DNA from: Ferrimicrobium sp.
GTDB taxonomy: Bacteria > Actinomycetota > Acidimicrobiia > Acidimicrobiales > Acidimicrobiaceae
NCBI RefSeq assembly: GCF_027364955.1
Contig: NZ_DAHXOI010000018.1
Coordinates: forward strand, 1-47,387
Direction of reading: 5' to 3'
DNA: 47,387 nt
Below the pieces are notes generated by a model. It was given only the letters and a program-made list of their open reading frames with translations, was not told the DNA's origin and ran no database searches. Made by a program: the position numbers and the translations under genes. Below are positions 31,737 to 40,619 of the stretch, in pieces (position 1 is the first letter of the stretch; each line of letters starts with the position of its first letter).

Positions 31737-33890
31737 ATGGCTCGCGACGACCTAGGTGATGAACTTCGCGAGTTTCTAATCGAGTCCTATGAGAACCTCG
31801 ACCGTACGGAGCAGGACCTTGTTGGGCTGGATCTACGTGCTGATCATACTGAAGTAGTCGCGGCGACCTTTCGAACGCTTCATTCGATCAAAGGGGCCTG
31901 CGGTTTCTTTGATTTTGACCATCTGGCACAACTCGCACACGAGGGCGAGAGTCTCCTTGGCGTTCTGCGCGATGCCGGCCACCCCATGAATGATGCCATC
32001 GTCCAGCTGTTGCTCGACCTTCTCGATGGGCTTCGTCGCTATTTTGCCATCATTGAGGTCCAAGGGGATGACGGTAACAGTGTTGAGGCTGAGCTCTGTG
32101 ACGCGTTGATGCTCATGCGTCAAGCGTTGGAGGCAGGCAATGGCGTCCCACCAACTCCCCGACACTCGGGAGTATCAGAGGTGCAGCTTGCCCCGAACAT
32201 CGTGGTCTTTGCCCCGGCAGGCGAGGCGACGCCTGCTGAAAAAGATCCCGTTCCTGCCCATGTGAACCTGCTGGATCAGGCCATCCGTGTCGATGTCGAA
32301 CTGCTGGATCATCTGGTCAATCTTGTCGGGGAACTCGTACTCGTGCGCAACCGAACCCTACAAATCGATGGAGTGATCCAGGACCCAAGCTTTGACGCCC
32401 TGGCACAACGTCTGAATCTCATCACGACGCAACTCCAAGAACGAGTCATGCAGACCCGTATGCAACCGATGGAGTCGCTCTTTAGCAAACTACCTCGCCT
32501 GGTGCGAGATCTGGCTCGATCCCTTGGCAAGCAGGTCGTGCTTGCCACCGCTGGGGGTGACACTGAACTCGATCGAGGCATTCTTGAGGCACTCCGGGAC
32601 CCGTTGGTCCACTTGCTCCGCAATGCCGTCGACCACGGGATCGAGTTGGCCGAGGATCGCCTGAACGCAGGCAAGGAACCCGTTGGTCACATCGAGATCC
32701 TCGCTCGCCATGAGGGTGGATCGGTGATGATCACCATCGCCGATGATGGGGCAGGAATCGATCCCTCTGTCATCGCCGATCGTGCGCTGCGTCTTGGGCT
32801 TGTCACCGCCGAGTCGCTTGGCTCTCTGTCAGCCCGTGAACGTTCGGATCTTATCTTTCTTCCTGGGTTTTCCACCTCTGAGGAGGTGACGAGTGTCTCG
32901 GGTCGCGGCGTTGGGATGGACGTCGTGCGTACCAACATCGAACAGGTGAGCGGTACGATTGAGATCAACTCCCAGAAGGGTGCGGGTACCACCATCGTCT
33001 TGCGCATTCCTCTGACGCTGGCAATCATCCCTTCACTCATGTTGTTGGTAGCTGGTCAACGCTTTGCTCTACCCCAGCTCAACGTCGTTGAACTGCTCCG
33101 GCTCGAGCGCGAATCGATGGCAGACGAACTCGCCTTCGTCGGCGAGAGTCTTTTCCTCCGCCGCGACTCACAGCTGTTGCCGGTGGTTGACCTCTCTGCG
33201 TTGCTGGGGCTAAGAGCGAGCAGGGTGCTCTCGCAGCTCCAGTTGCTCACCATCGTCGTGGTGCAGCTCAGTGGACGGCAGTTTGGCTTGATCGTCGATC
33301 GGGTAGTGGACACCCAGGAGATCGTTGTCAAGCCACTCGATGACTTCATTGGGTCGATCGGTCTCTATTCAGGCGCGACAATTCTTGGCGATGGCGACGT
33401 CGCCATGATCCTCGACGTCGCCGGCATTGCATCTCGCGCTGCGCTCGTCCTCGATGAGAGCTCAATTCCCGAGCGCGAGGAGACCAACGAGGAGGTCGCC
33501 GAGGAGGAGACCGTGTTGCTCATCGACGGGGGATCAGTCGGGCTCGTGGCGGTGCCGGTCTTTGAGATTGAGCGCATCGAGGAGGTCGATGCGAGTACCA
33601 TTGCATATCTCGGCGGGGTGCCGGTGATGCAGTATCGGGAGATGGTGGCAGAAATTGTCACGATCGGATCGTTGCTTGGGGGGGTGAATGACCTCCCAGC
33701 GGCAGGATCAGTACGGATGCTCATCCCTAGCTTTGGGGCAACAGACCGGGTCGTGGCGATCCGTGAAATCATTGATATCACCACGATAGGAGGCCGGGTC
33801 ACCGGTTCAACGATCATCGGCGGCAAGATCGTTCGGGTCATCTCGCTCGCCGAGATGCTCGTGACGAGGTCCGGAGCGGGCCATGGGTGA
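31737..33890 (+). CDS. cheA: Chemotaxis histidine kinase CheA
   Basis: Residues 1-110 form the HPt domain with phospho-acceptor His49 in LHSIKGACGF. No P2 response-regulator docking domain is evident; a Pro-rich linker leads to the dimerisation domain (LDHLVNLVGELVLVRNR). The kinase domain has LLRNAVDHGIE and SGRGVGMDVVRTN. A CheW-like P5 domain follows, then a second CheW-like region (about residues 590-710). It phosphorylates CheY and CheB in response to receptors. It overlaps cheW by 8 bp. Confidence 0.93.
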   Translation: MARDDLGDELREFLIESYENLDRTEQDLVGLDLRADHTEVVAATFRTLHSIKGACGFFDFDHLAQLAHEGESLLGVLRDAGHPMNDAIVQLLLDLLDGLRRYFAIIEVQGDDGNSVEAELCDALMLMRQALEAGNGVPPTPRHSGVSEVQLAPNIVVFAPAGEATPAEKDPVPAHVNLLDQAIRVDVELLDHLVNLVGELVLVRNRTLQIDGVIQDPSFDALAQRLNLITTQLQERVMQTRMQPMESLFSKLPRLVRDLARSLGKQVVLATAGGDTELDRGILEALRDPLVHLLRNAVDHGIELAEDRLNAGKEPVGHIEILARHEGGSVMITIADDGAGIDPSVIADRALRLGLVTAESLGSLSARERSDLIFLPGFSTSEEVTSVSGRGVGMDVVRTNIEQVSGTIEINSQKGAGTTIVLRIPLTLAIIPSLMLLVAGQRFALPQLNVVELLRLERESMADELAFVGESLFLRRDSQLLPVVDLSALLGLRASRVLSQLQLLTIVVVQLSGRQFGLIVDRVVDTQEIVVKPLDDFIGSIGLYSGATILGDGDVAMILDVAGIASRAALVLDESSIPEREETNEEVAEEETVLLIDGGSVGLVAVPVFEIERIEEVDASTIAYLGGVPVMQYREMVAEIVTIGSLLGGVNDLPAAGSVRMLIPSFGATDRVVAIREIIDITTIGGRVTGSTIIGGKIVRVISLAEMLVTRSGAGHG

Positions 33891-34320
33891 GTCTGAGCAG
33901 TTCTGCAGTTTTCTGATCGGCGAGTACCGTTGTGCGGTGCCGATGGACCACATCACCGAAGTGCTTGCCCCACAGCACCTTACCCCCGTTCCCGCGGCCC
34001 CATCTACCGTCGCTGGCCTCCTCAATCTCCGTGGACAGATCCTGACCGTTTTGGATCTGCGTGCCTCACTGCTCGGTGTTGGAAGACCGCCCGGCGGCGA
34101 TCCCATGGTGTTGGTACTTGAGCGAGGCACTCAGCTGTTCGCTCTGCTCGTCGATGCGATCGGGGACGTTGTGCGGGCGGTGAGCGAGGAACTCTTGCCC
34201 ACTCCAGAGACGATACCCCTATCCTTTCGCAAGTTGACGGCGGCGGTGATCCAACAGGGAGACACCATCACCCTGGTTCTCGATGCCCAGCACGTTGCGC
34301 AGGCAGGAGCCACGGCGTAG
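33883..34320 (+). CDS. cheW: Chemotaxis coupling protein CheW
   Basis: A 145-residue single CheW domain: FCSFLIGEYRCAVPMDHITE, then VAGLLNLRGQILTVLDLR with the conserved NLRG Arg, and FALLVDAIGDVV. It links receptor tips to the CheA P5 domain. It overlaps cheA by 8 bp and cheB by 1 bp, so it is part of the cheAWBR operon. Confidence 0.93.
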   Translation: MGESEQFCSFLIGEYRCAVPMDHITEVLAPQHLTPVPAAPSTVAGLLNLRGQILTVLDLRASLLGVGRPPGGDPMVLVLERGTQLFALLVDAIGDVVRAVSEELLPTPETIPLSFRKLTAAVIQQGDTITLVLDAQHVAQAGATA

Positions 34321-35372
34321 TGGTGAGGATCCTGATCGCCGATGATTCGAGGGTGATCCGCACCCGGGTTGCATCATGGATCGCGGCAGAAGACGATCTC
34401 GAGCTCGTTGGGCAGGCCGAGGATGGGCTACAGGCACTGGAGCTCTTTGGGAGGCTGCACCCCGATGTGGTGGTTCTCGATATCGAGATGCCTAGGCTCG
34501 ATGGTGTGGCGACCCTAGGCCAGATTCGCGCTACCGACCCACATGTGCCGATCATCATGTTCTCGGCACTGACGGACTCAGGAAGTCGCATGACCGTCGC
34601 CTCCATGTTGGCTGGCGCGAGCGACTATGTGCCAAAACCACTCTCTTTTCAGTTTGAGGATGAGGTTCGCCAGACGTTACTTGCGCGCATCCGGGCACTG
34701 GCACGACCAAGTCTTGCTGGCGCCGAGCGTGCACCCAGGGTGACCGTGACGCCATCACCGCAACGCCCGGGGTCACCATCCCCGGAGCTGATCGTGGTGG
34801 CGGCCTCAACGGGAGGACCAGCGGCTCTGGGCACCTTTCTCGCTGCATTGGGTCGTGTTGATCTGCCGATTGTCGTGGTCCAACATATCGCTCCTCATTT
34901 TTTGAGGCTTCTGGTCGATCAGCTCGGCGAACTGCTTGGTACCGATGTTGCGATCGCCAATGATGGTGAGATCCTGCGGGCTGGGACTATTCGCTTTGCC
35001 CCCAGTCGCGTCCATCTGGAGCTGCAACAGTGGGATGGACGGTTGGTGCTCACCTATTCAGATGCGGCACCGGTGAACTCCTGCAAACCATCGGCCGACG
35101 TTCTCTTCGGCTCTGCCGCGGTACTTGGCCATCGAACGGTTGGTGTGGTACTCAGTGGCATGGGCACTGATGGTGCGACCGGAGCGAGTGTCATCGTCGC
35201 CCACGGAGGCCTTGTCTTTGCCCAGGATCAGGCGAGCTCCGCCGTGTGGGGGATGCCCGGTGCGGTGGTGAGCCAAGGTCTTGTGCGCGCTGTCGGTTCT
35301 CCCTCGGACATCGGTGCTCGGGTACGAAGCCTGGTGACGACAGGACGACCAACAAGAGTGGAGGTAACCTAG
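34320..35372 (+). CDS. cheB: Chemotaxis glutamate methylesterase CheB
   Basis: A receiver domain with Asp8, Asp9 and phospho-acceptor Asp54 (VLDIEMPRLDG) precedes the methylesterase domain. Catalytic Ser163 is in VVAASTGGP, the His in VVQHIAPHF and the Asp in SGMGTDGATG. Phosphorylation by CheA activates demethylation and deamidation of receptors for adaptation. Start GTG 34320 overlaps the cheW TAG; GTG 34323 is an equal alternative. Confidence 0.94.
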   Translation: MVRILIADDSRVIRTRVASWIAAEDDLELVGQAEDGLQALELFGRLHPDVVVLDIEMPRLDGVATLGQIRATDPHVPIIMFSALTDSGSRMTVASMLAGASDYVPKPLSFQFEDEVRQTLLARIRALARPSLAGAERAPRVTVTPSPQRPGSPSPELIVVAASTGGPAALGTFLAALGRVDLPIVVVQHIAPHFLRLLVDQLGELLGTDVAIANDGEILRAGTIRFAPSRVHLELQQWDGRLVLTYSDAAPVNSCKPSADVLFGSAAVLGHRTVGVVLSGMGTDGATGASVIVAHGGLVFAQDQASSAVWGMPGAVVSQGLVRAVGSPSDIGARVRSLVTTGRPTRVEVT

Positions 35373-36187
35373 TGCCCATCGCTCTTGCGACCTATGACCG
35401 ACTGGCGGACTTTCTCCAGGCAGAGATTGCACTCCAACTGGGGGAGGCGCGTGGTTATCTCGTGGAACACCGGCTCAGCCCGTTGCTCGTGAGGTTTGGC
35501 TTTGACAATCTCGATGGCCTTATCAATGCGCTCATCCGAGAGCGCGAATCGACCCTGGTCCAGGCCGTGATCGACGCGATGGTGACGAATGAGACGTCCT
35601 TCTTTCGTGAGCCTGGGACCTTTGATCTCCTGCGAACGCGGGTCATCGGCCATCTCTTTGAGGAACGTCAGGGCCGGGCGCTTCGCGTCTGGTCGGGTGC
35701 GGCCTCCTCCGGCCAGGAGGCGTATTCCATCGCGATGCTTCTGATCGACCGATTTCCAGCGCTAGCGAGAACGGCAAATATTCTCGCCACCGATGTCTCG
35801 ATGCGAATGGTCCAGCGGACTCGCGTGGGGTGGTACTCGCAACTTGAGATCGAACGTGGACTTCCTCATTCACTTGCACGACGCTTTCTCATCCCTGAGC
35901 GCAACGGCTACAAGGTCCGACCAGAGGTTGCAGCGTTGGTCAGTGCTCGCCAGATGAATCTAGCTCGACCCTGGCAGATGCTCGGAACCTTTGATATCAT
36001 CTTTTTGCGTAACATCCTTATCTATTTCTCGCCCGCCGTGAAGGCCGGCATCGCGGACCAACTCATTGCCCATCTTGCCCCTGGTAGCGTCCTCGTGATG
36101 GCGGCAGCGGAGTCGTTGCCTGACCCGGGTGGGCGCTTTGAGAAGGTGGCAGCGAGTGAGCCGCACGTCGTGCGCTTTCGTGGCTAA
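35372..36187 (+). CDS. cheR: Chemotaxis receptor methyltransferase CheR
   Basis: A 271-residue protein from GTG 35372, which shares one base with the cheB stop and follows GGAGG. TNETSFFREPGTFDLL, VWSGAASSGQEAYSIAM (SAM-binding loop) and FLRNILIYFS are CheR landmarks. It transfers methyl groups from SAM to receptor glutamates. A longer open frame into cheB is not family-like. No receptor (MCP) gene is in the window. Confidence 0.94.
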   Translation: MPIALATYDRLADFLQAEIALQLGEARGYLVEHRLSPLLVRFGFDNLDGLINALIRERESTLVQAVIDAMVTNETSFFREPGTFDLLRTRVIGHLFEERQGRALRVWSGAASSGQEAYSIAMLLIDRFPALARTANILATDVSMRMVQRTRVGWYSQLEIERGLPHSLARRFLIPERNGYKVRPEVAALVSARQMNLARPWQMLGTFDIIFLRNILIYFSPAVKAGIADQLIAHLAPGSVLVMAAAESLPDPGGRFEKVAASEPHVVRFRG

Positions 36188-36301
36188 CTGTGCTCTATCG
36201 CTCCGTGTTGGCCCTCTTGTAGCGGGAGAACTCTTGGGTTGCTATTGGTAATTTCCGACAAAGTTAGCCATACTGTTGGTGGGAGGTATGAGTTAGCAGT
36301 C

Positions 36302-37057
36302 GTGGTGAAGTCGAATACCGTGCCGTTGTCGCACAGCGCCTATCTCAGCATCCGCTCGGCGATCGTCTCGCTGGCGATCGAGCCGGGTAGCTTCTTGCTG
36401 GACCGCGATATCGCCGATCTTGTCGGGGCCTCGAGGACTCCGGTGCGAGAGGCGTTGGCGCGACTTGAGGTTGAGGGATGGCTCGAGTCGGTACCGCGTA
36501 AGGGATATCGGGTGCGCCTGATCGACTTTGGGGAGCTGCCCGAGGTATCTGAGATGATCGCCAGCCTTGAGGCGGCGGCGGCCACCCGGCTGGCCAAGGC
36601 GCCGAACGCTGTGGTGTTTTCGGTCTTGAGAGAGCTCAACGAACAGCTGGTTTCGGTGCTCGACCATGGTGATCCGGATGAGTTTATCCATCTCGATGAT
36701 CGATTTCACCGGGTGCTCCTTGGTGAGGCGGCCCAGTACCCGTTGAGCGGTGGGGTCTACTCGCTCCTCGTCGATCAACTGCACCGCGCCAGACTGATGC
36801 TACCGCCAACGGCCGCTGAACAGGACCACCACATCAACGAACACCGTCTCCTCATCCTCTCGATGGAGCTCGGCGACAGTCAGGCGGCCTCACTCCTATC
36901 GAGGAGCCATCGGATGCGTATCGTTGAGCGCTTGAGCCAGCTCATGGTGCAGGGTCGCGAGGCGGAGAACGCGACGACCTCTGGCCACCTGGTGGTGCCA
37001 CGTCCCAAGTCGCGCATGAGTCTGCGTCGGCTGCGCGAAACGCGTCAAGAACCTTAA
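36302..37057 (+). CDS. GntR-family (FadR/FCD) transcriptional regulator
   Basis: The N-terminal winged helix has DRDIADLVGASRTPVREALARL, the GntR recognition helix. The C-terminal FCD domain includes DEFIHLDDRFHRVLL and DHHINEHRLLILSMELGD, with Asp/His metal-ligand positions. The start is GTG 36302 or 36305; the frame is open to 36239 but upstream residues are not conserved-looking. GGGAGG lies at 36281. Its effector is probably a carboxylate. It interrupts the chemotaxis genes between cheR and cheY, and its stop overlaps the cheY promoter candidate. Confidence 0.85.
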   Translation: MVKSNTVPLSHSAYLSIRSAIVSLAIEPGSFLLDRDIADLVGASRTPVREALARLEVEGWLESVPRKGYRVRLIDFGELPEVSEMIASLEAAAATRLAKAPNAVVFSVLRELNEQLVSVLDHGDPDEFIHLDDRFHRVLLGEAAQYPLSGGVYSLLVDQLHRARLMLPPTAAEQDHHINEHRLLILSMELGDSQAASLLSRSHRMRIVERLSQLMVQGREAENATTSGHLVVPRPKSRMSLRRLRETRQEP

Positions 37058-37081
37058 GCCTCCTTGGGTAGCTGCCGATAT
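37054..37081 (+). promoter_or_regulatory. Sigma-28-like promoter of cheY
   Basis: GCCGATAT (37074-37081) matches seven of eight positions of GCCGATAA. The -35 is TAAG at a 15-nt spacing, or TTAA at 16 nt, overlapping the stop codon of the GntR gene. The cheY ATG is 33 nt further on with GGAGG between. This is the best of the flagellar-type promoters in the window. Confidence 0.6.
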
Positions 37082-37114
37082 GGCCGAATGGGGGCCGATC
37101 GTGGAGGTAGTGGA

Positions 37115-37480
37115 ATGAGGATCTTGGTGGTTGACGATTCGCGTGCGATGCGCATGATCGTGATTCGCCAGCTACGACAGGCTGGTTTTGATGATGCCGA
37201 GTATATCGAGGCACAAGATGGTCTAGAGGCACTTCAACGATTCAATGAACATGAGATTGATCTGGTGCTCTCTGATTGGAATATGCCTGAGATGAATGGG
37301 CTCGAGTTCCTGCGTGAACTCCGAGCTCAAGACGAGGGGATACCTTTTGGCTTTGTGACCTCGGAGGGAACCCCGGATATGGTGCGACTCGCTCGAGAGT
37401 CGGGGGCGTCATTTCTTATCTCAAAGCCCTTTACACCTGGCAACTTTCGCGATGCACTTGATGCGGTGGGGGTACAGTGA
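37115..37480 (+). CDS. cheY: Chemotaxis response regulator CheY
   Basis: A 121-residue lone receiver domain with Asp8, Asp9, phospho-acceptor Asp54 (VLSDWNMPEMNG), Thr82 and Lys104 (ISKPF). The DWNMPEMNG pattern is typical of CheY. ATG 37115 follows GGAGG. CheY-P binds the flagellar motor switch. It is coupled to the first CheX-like gene by a GTGA overlap, implying that kinase output and phosphatases are made together. Confidence 0.93.
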   Translation: MRILVVDDSRAMRMIVIRQLRQAGFDDAEYIEAQDGLEALQRFNEHEIDLVLSDWNMPEMNGLEFLRELRAQDEGIPFGFVTSEGTPDMVRLARESGASFLISKPFTPGNFRDALDAVGVQ

Positions 37481-37947
37481 CCATGCAGATGACCCAGTGG
37501 TCGAGCGCACTCCTCGATGGCGTGCGAGCACTTGAGGGTGGGATCTTACCTCCGCTGGTTGCCACTCCCCAACTGCAGACACAAGGTATTCCAGCCAACC
37601 TCCCGGGTGCATGGGTCGGTCTCGTGGGCGACCGACTGTCGTTGCAACTAGGTCTTGTCGCCGAGTTTGTGACCTTGGAGCTTCTGACTGCCAACATGAT
37701 CGGACGCCATGAGGAGCTGAGTGACGTCGAGATCACCGACGCAGTGGCCGAGGTGGTGAACGTCATCGGCGGCGTCGCCAAGCGATTGGTGATCGAGGCC
37801 GATCCTAGCCTGCGTTCCGGACTCCCAATGTTTCTCTTTGGACGTCTTCGGGTACCGACGGGGACTACCAGCGAGGTTTTTCGTCTCTCCACCGAGCTGG
37901 GCGAGATGCATCTCGTCTCGATCAGCGACAGTGGCGATGAAGGATGA
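37477..37947 (+). CDS. CheX-like CheY-P phosphatase
   Basis: A 156-residue protein with the phosphatase helix AVAEVVNVIGG, in which Glu92 and Asn95 fit the ExxN motif of the CheC/CheX/FliY family. Only one such motif is visible, as in CheX. It would dephosphorylate CheY-P. GTG 37477 overlaps the cheY stop (ATG 37483 is an alternative), and its stop overlaps the next CheX-like gene. Confidence 0.75.
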   Translation: MTMQMTQWSSALLDGVRALEGGILPPLVATPQLQTQGIPANLPGAWVGLVGDRLSLQLGLVAEFVTLELLTANMIGRHEELSDVEITDAVAEVVNVIGGVAKRLVIEADPSLRSGLPMFLFGRLRVPTGTTSEVFRLSTELGEMHLVSISDSGDEG

Positions 37948-38474
37948 TCGCCGAGATATCCTCGCGTCTCTTACTGCCGAGCCTTGACGAGATGGAGTCG
38001 GTGCTCGCGAACCTCATGAATGCCGAAATCCACGCTGACCGCTATCCCCAACGGAGTCCGCTGCCGCCGTTGTACCTTGCGGGTCTCTACCACGATCAAG
38101 ATGATGTGCTCCGATCGATCATTCACGTAGATTTCTCCTTCGCGCTCACCTTTGGCGCTGGCCTGTCCATGATTCCCAAGGGGATGATCGACGAGGCGAG
38201 GGCCGCAGGAACCCTCACCGATACGATGACGGACAATATCCATGAGATCCTGAATATCTTTGGACTGCTCTTTAACGAACAACGGCCGCACGCACCCCGA
38301 GCGCGTCTCGTGGAGCTGGTCGAGGCATCGGCGCTGCCTGCCGAGGCAACAGCATTGTTAGGCCATCCTCAGTTGCAGGGTATCGATGCGACCATATCCT
38401 GGCGTGACCGCCAACCGGTGGGCGTCATCTCCGTGCGATTGTTGTCCAAGCTACCCACGGAGACTCCGCCCTAA
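37944..38474 (+). CDS. Second CheX/CheC-like protein
   Basis: A 176-residue protein. IHEILNIFGLLFNE presents Glu101 and Asn104 in the ExxN spacing of CheC/CheX phosphatases. The rest diverges from its neighbour, so it is a paralogue with a different role or a heterodimer partner. The ATG overlaps the preceding stop. The assignment rests on the motif and location. Confidence 0.6.
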   Translation: MIAEISSRLLLPSLDEMESVLANLMNAEIHADRYPQRSPLPPLYLAGLYHDQDDVLRSIIHVDFSFALTFGAGLSMIPKGMIDEARAAGTLTDTMTDNIHEILNIFGLLFNEQRPHAPRARLVELVEASALPAEATALLGHPQLQGIDATISWRDRQPVGVISVRLLSKLPTETPP

Positions 38475-38585
38475 GTGGTGATGCTTGCCGAGATTGTACG
38501 AATCGATCATCGCAGAACTTGACGGTCGATCGAACCTCTACCTACGCAAACGTCTGAGAGATGGACCGACGAGAAAGGATGGAAA

Positions 38586-40619
38586 GTGACCAAAGCACGA
38601 GTGGCGGTACTGGTATTGCTCGCCGATGAACGTTCACACCGCAATGCTCGGCGGTATCTGTCAACGATTGTGCCCGCGAGTTATCCGGTCATTCTGTTGG
38701 TGGAGGGACGCCAGCTTGCCCCTCGTGATCTCGACCGTCTTTCGCAGGCGCATCGGGTGCTGGTGGTGTCTTCGGCGGCTTCACTCACACCAGGTTGGCT
38801 CGACGAGCTCCTCGTCGCTTCGGAATACTATCCTGAGGCGGTCATCGTCCCGGGTTCTCCGAACGTCGAAGGTCCGCAACGTCAGGTTCTTGAGGAGGGC
38901 CAACCCATCGTCAACCTTGCACAACAGACCCAGTACGCATCCCATATGCGTCGGACCTTTGCGGGGACGATGCAACCTATTGCCTTTGGTAGCGATCTTG
39001 TCGCCTGCGCACCAGGGGCTTGGGTGCACGAGAGCCTTCGGGCGGGATCGACCACGAGCTTTGCACTGTTTTCCGCACTCTACCGAGACCGCTCGCTTGT
39101 GCTTGCGCAGGGTTCGATTGCCTTCTCTTCCCAGGTCAAGTCCCAACTCATCCCTGGTGCCCCAGTGACCACACCCCTCCTCTCCCTTTGTATGATCGTC
39201 AAGGATGAGGAGAGCTGCTTGGCCGAGGCTCTCATATCCGCTCGTGATCTTGCCGATGAGGTGATCGTCTTCGACACTGGATCCACGGACGCTACCGTAG
39301 CCATCGCCAAGGAGCATGGTGCCCACGTCATCGAGGGGAGCTGGCGCGAGGATTTTGCCTGGGCCCGCAATCAAACCCTCAAGTATGCGACTGGTACATG
39401 GATTCTTTGGATCGACGCGGATGAGCGCGTTGTCGGCGACCGTTCGGCGCTTCGGCTCCGGCTCGAGGATCCATTTGCCCCCTATGAGTCGTACTCGGTG
39501 CGGATAGAGAATGAAACGGGCGGAGGACTTTCGCTCACCAACCATTTTGCCAATCGGCTCTTTCGTCGTAAGGACTGTCATTGGCGTGGAGCGATTCACG
39601 AGACGGTCTGGTATCGAGATGACCTTCGCAGTGCCTACTCCGTTCTACAGCCAGATATCCATCTCCGCCATATCGGTTATCTCGACACGGAGATGACGCG
39701 CAAGTCCAAGGCCGAACGGAACCTTCGCATCTCCGAAACCAACGGATCGGCCGCCTCCGAGGCCGAGGCTGCGCTCCATGAGGCGAGATCGATGACGATG
39801 AGCGGGCGCCTTGAAGAGGCGGTGACGTTGGTAGAAGAACGGGTCCTCGGTTCGGGGGTACCCTCCATGGAGCGGGTGGGAATGTTGGCACTCTCATCCT
39901 GGTATCGGACGCTCGGCCGATTCGAACAAGCCCAGTGGGCGATTGAGCAACTCGATGAGCAGGGTTTTCACGAATACTTTGGATACCATGATCGTGCACA
40001 CCTTGCTTTTGCGCAAGGAAATTTTGAGGAGACCCTGGAGTGGATCGATGCTATCGGCGGCTTTGTCGTTGACCGCGATGGACTCACGGTCAACCCGACC
40101 ACGCTGTTGGGGTTGAAGGCCCGCACACTAAGTGCACTTGGTCGGGATGCCGAGGCAGCACGTGTGATCATCGCTGGCCTTGCCCAAGGTGTCATGGATG
40201 TCCATCTTGTAGAACTAGCGGGTTTTATGGAGCGCGGCGAGGTTGATGTTGCTGAGCTATTGGCGGCGCTTCCTGATGACAAAGAGCAGTTAGTGGCGGC
40301 CCAGCTCCTTCAAGTGGATCCGCGACTAGCCGATCGTCTGCTCATCGAATTGATCGCATTACGCCCAGACGATCGCACACTTCTCGCGGCGGCCTCCTTG
40401 GTCGGTCGACACCTGGAGCTCGAGCGCGCCTCCCATTGGTCTCAGGCGTTGATCGAACACGGGCTCGGTCAGCAAGCGCCCGTGGTTTGGCTGGCGACCA
40501 ACGCCGAACTCCCGCTGGAGGTTCGCTTGGCGGCGGCCAAGGAGGCGGTTGCGCTTGGCTTGAAGGAGATGGGCGCGGTCCTCGACGAACTAGCCGACCT
40601 GGAGCGTACGCTGGTCTAG
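38586..40619 (+). CDS. GT2 glycosyltransferase with N-terminal GT-like and C-terminal TPR-like regions
   Basis: Residues 200-330 are a GT-A family 2 domain: SLCMIVKDEESCLAEAL, VIVFDTGSTDATV and LWIDADERV with the DxD-type metal site, like SunS and TPR-linked glycosyltransferases. Residues 1-195 resemble a degenerate GT-A domain without that motif. The C-terminal 300 residues are helical repeats. GTG 38586 follows AAAGGA. Lying just after the chemotaxis genes, it may glycosylate flagellin or another surface protein. Its 3' end overlaps the convergent S51-like gene by 30 bp. Confidence 0.82.
   Translation: MTKARVAVLVLLADERSHRNARRYLSTIVPASYPVILLVEGRQLAPRDLDRLSQAHRVLVVSSAASLTPGWLDELLVASEYYPEAVIVPGSPNVEGPQRQVLEEGQPIVNLAQQTQYASHMRRTFAGTMQPIAFGSDLVACAPGAWVHESLRAGSTTSFALFSALYRDRSLVLAQGSIAFSSQVKSQLIPGAPVTTPLLSLCMIVKDEESCLAEALISARDLADEVIVFDTGSTDATVAIAKEHGAHVIEGSWREDFAWARNQTLKYATGTWILWIDADERVVGDRSALRLRLEDPFAPYESYSVRIENETGGGLSLTNHFANRLFRRKDCHWRGAIHETVWYRDDLRSAYSVLQPDIHLRHIGYLDTEMTRKSKAERNLRISETNGSAASEAEAALHEARSMTMSGRLEEAVTLVEERVLGSGVPSMERVGMLALSSWYRTLGRFEQAQWAIEQLDEQGFHEYFGYHDRAHLAFAQGNFEETLEWIDAIGGFVVDRDGLTVNPTTLLGLKARTLSALGRDAEAARVIIAGLAQGVMDVHLVELAGFMERGEVDVAELLAALPDDKEQLVAAQLLQVDPRLADRLLIELIALRPDDRTLLAAASLVGRHLELERASHWSQALIEHGLGQQAPVVWLATNAELPLEVRLAAAKEAVALGLKEMGAVLDELADLERTLV

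Noticed and set aside
35246-35371. Extended start of CheR inside cheB
   Set aside because: The extra 42 residues are unlike CheR, and GTG 35372 has a good Shine-Dalgarno and couples to the cheB stop.
38781-39599. Minus-strand frame of 272 codons
   Set aside because: Antisense to the glycosyltransferase domain with intact motifs; no ribosome site or similarity.
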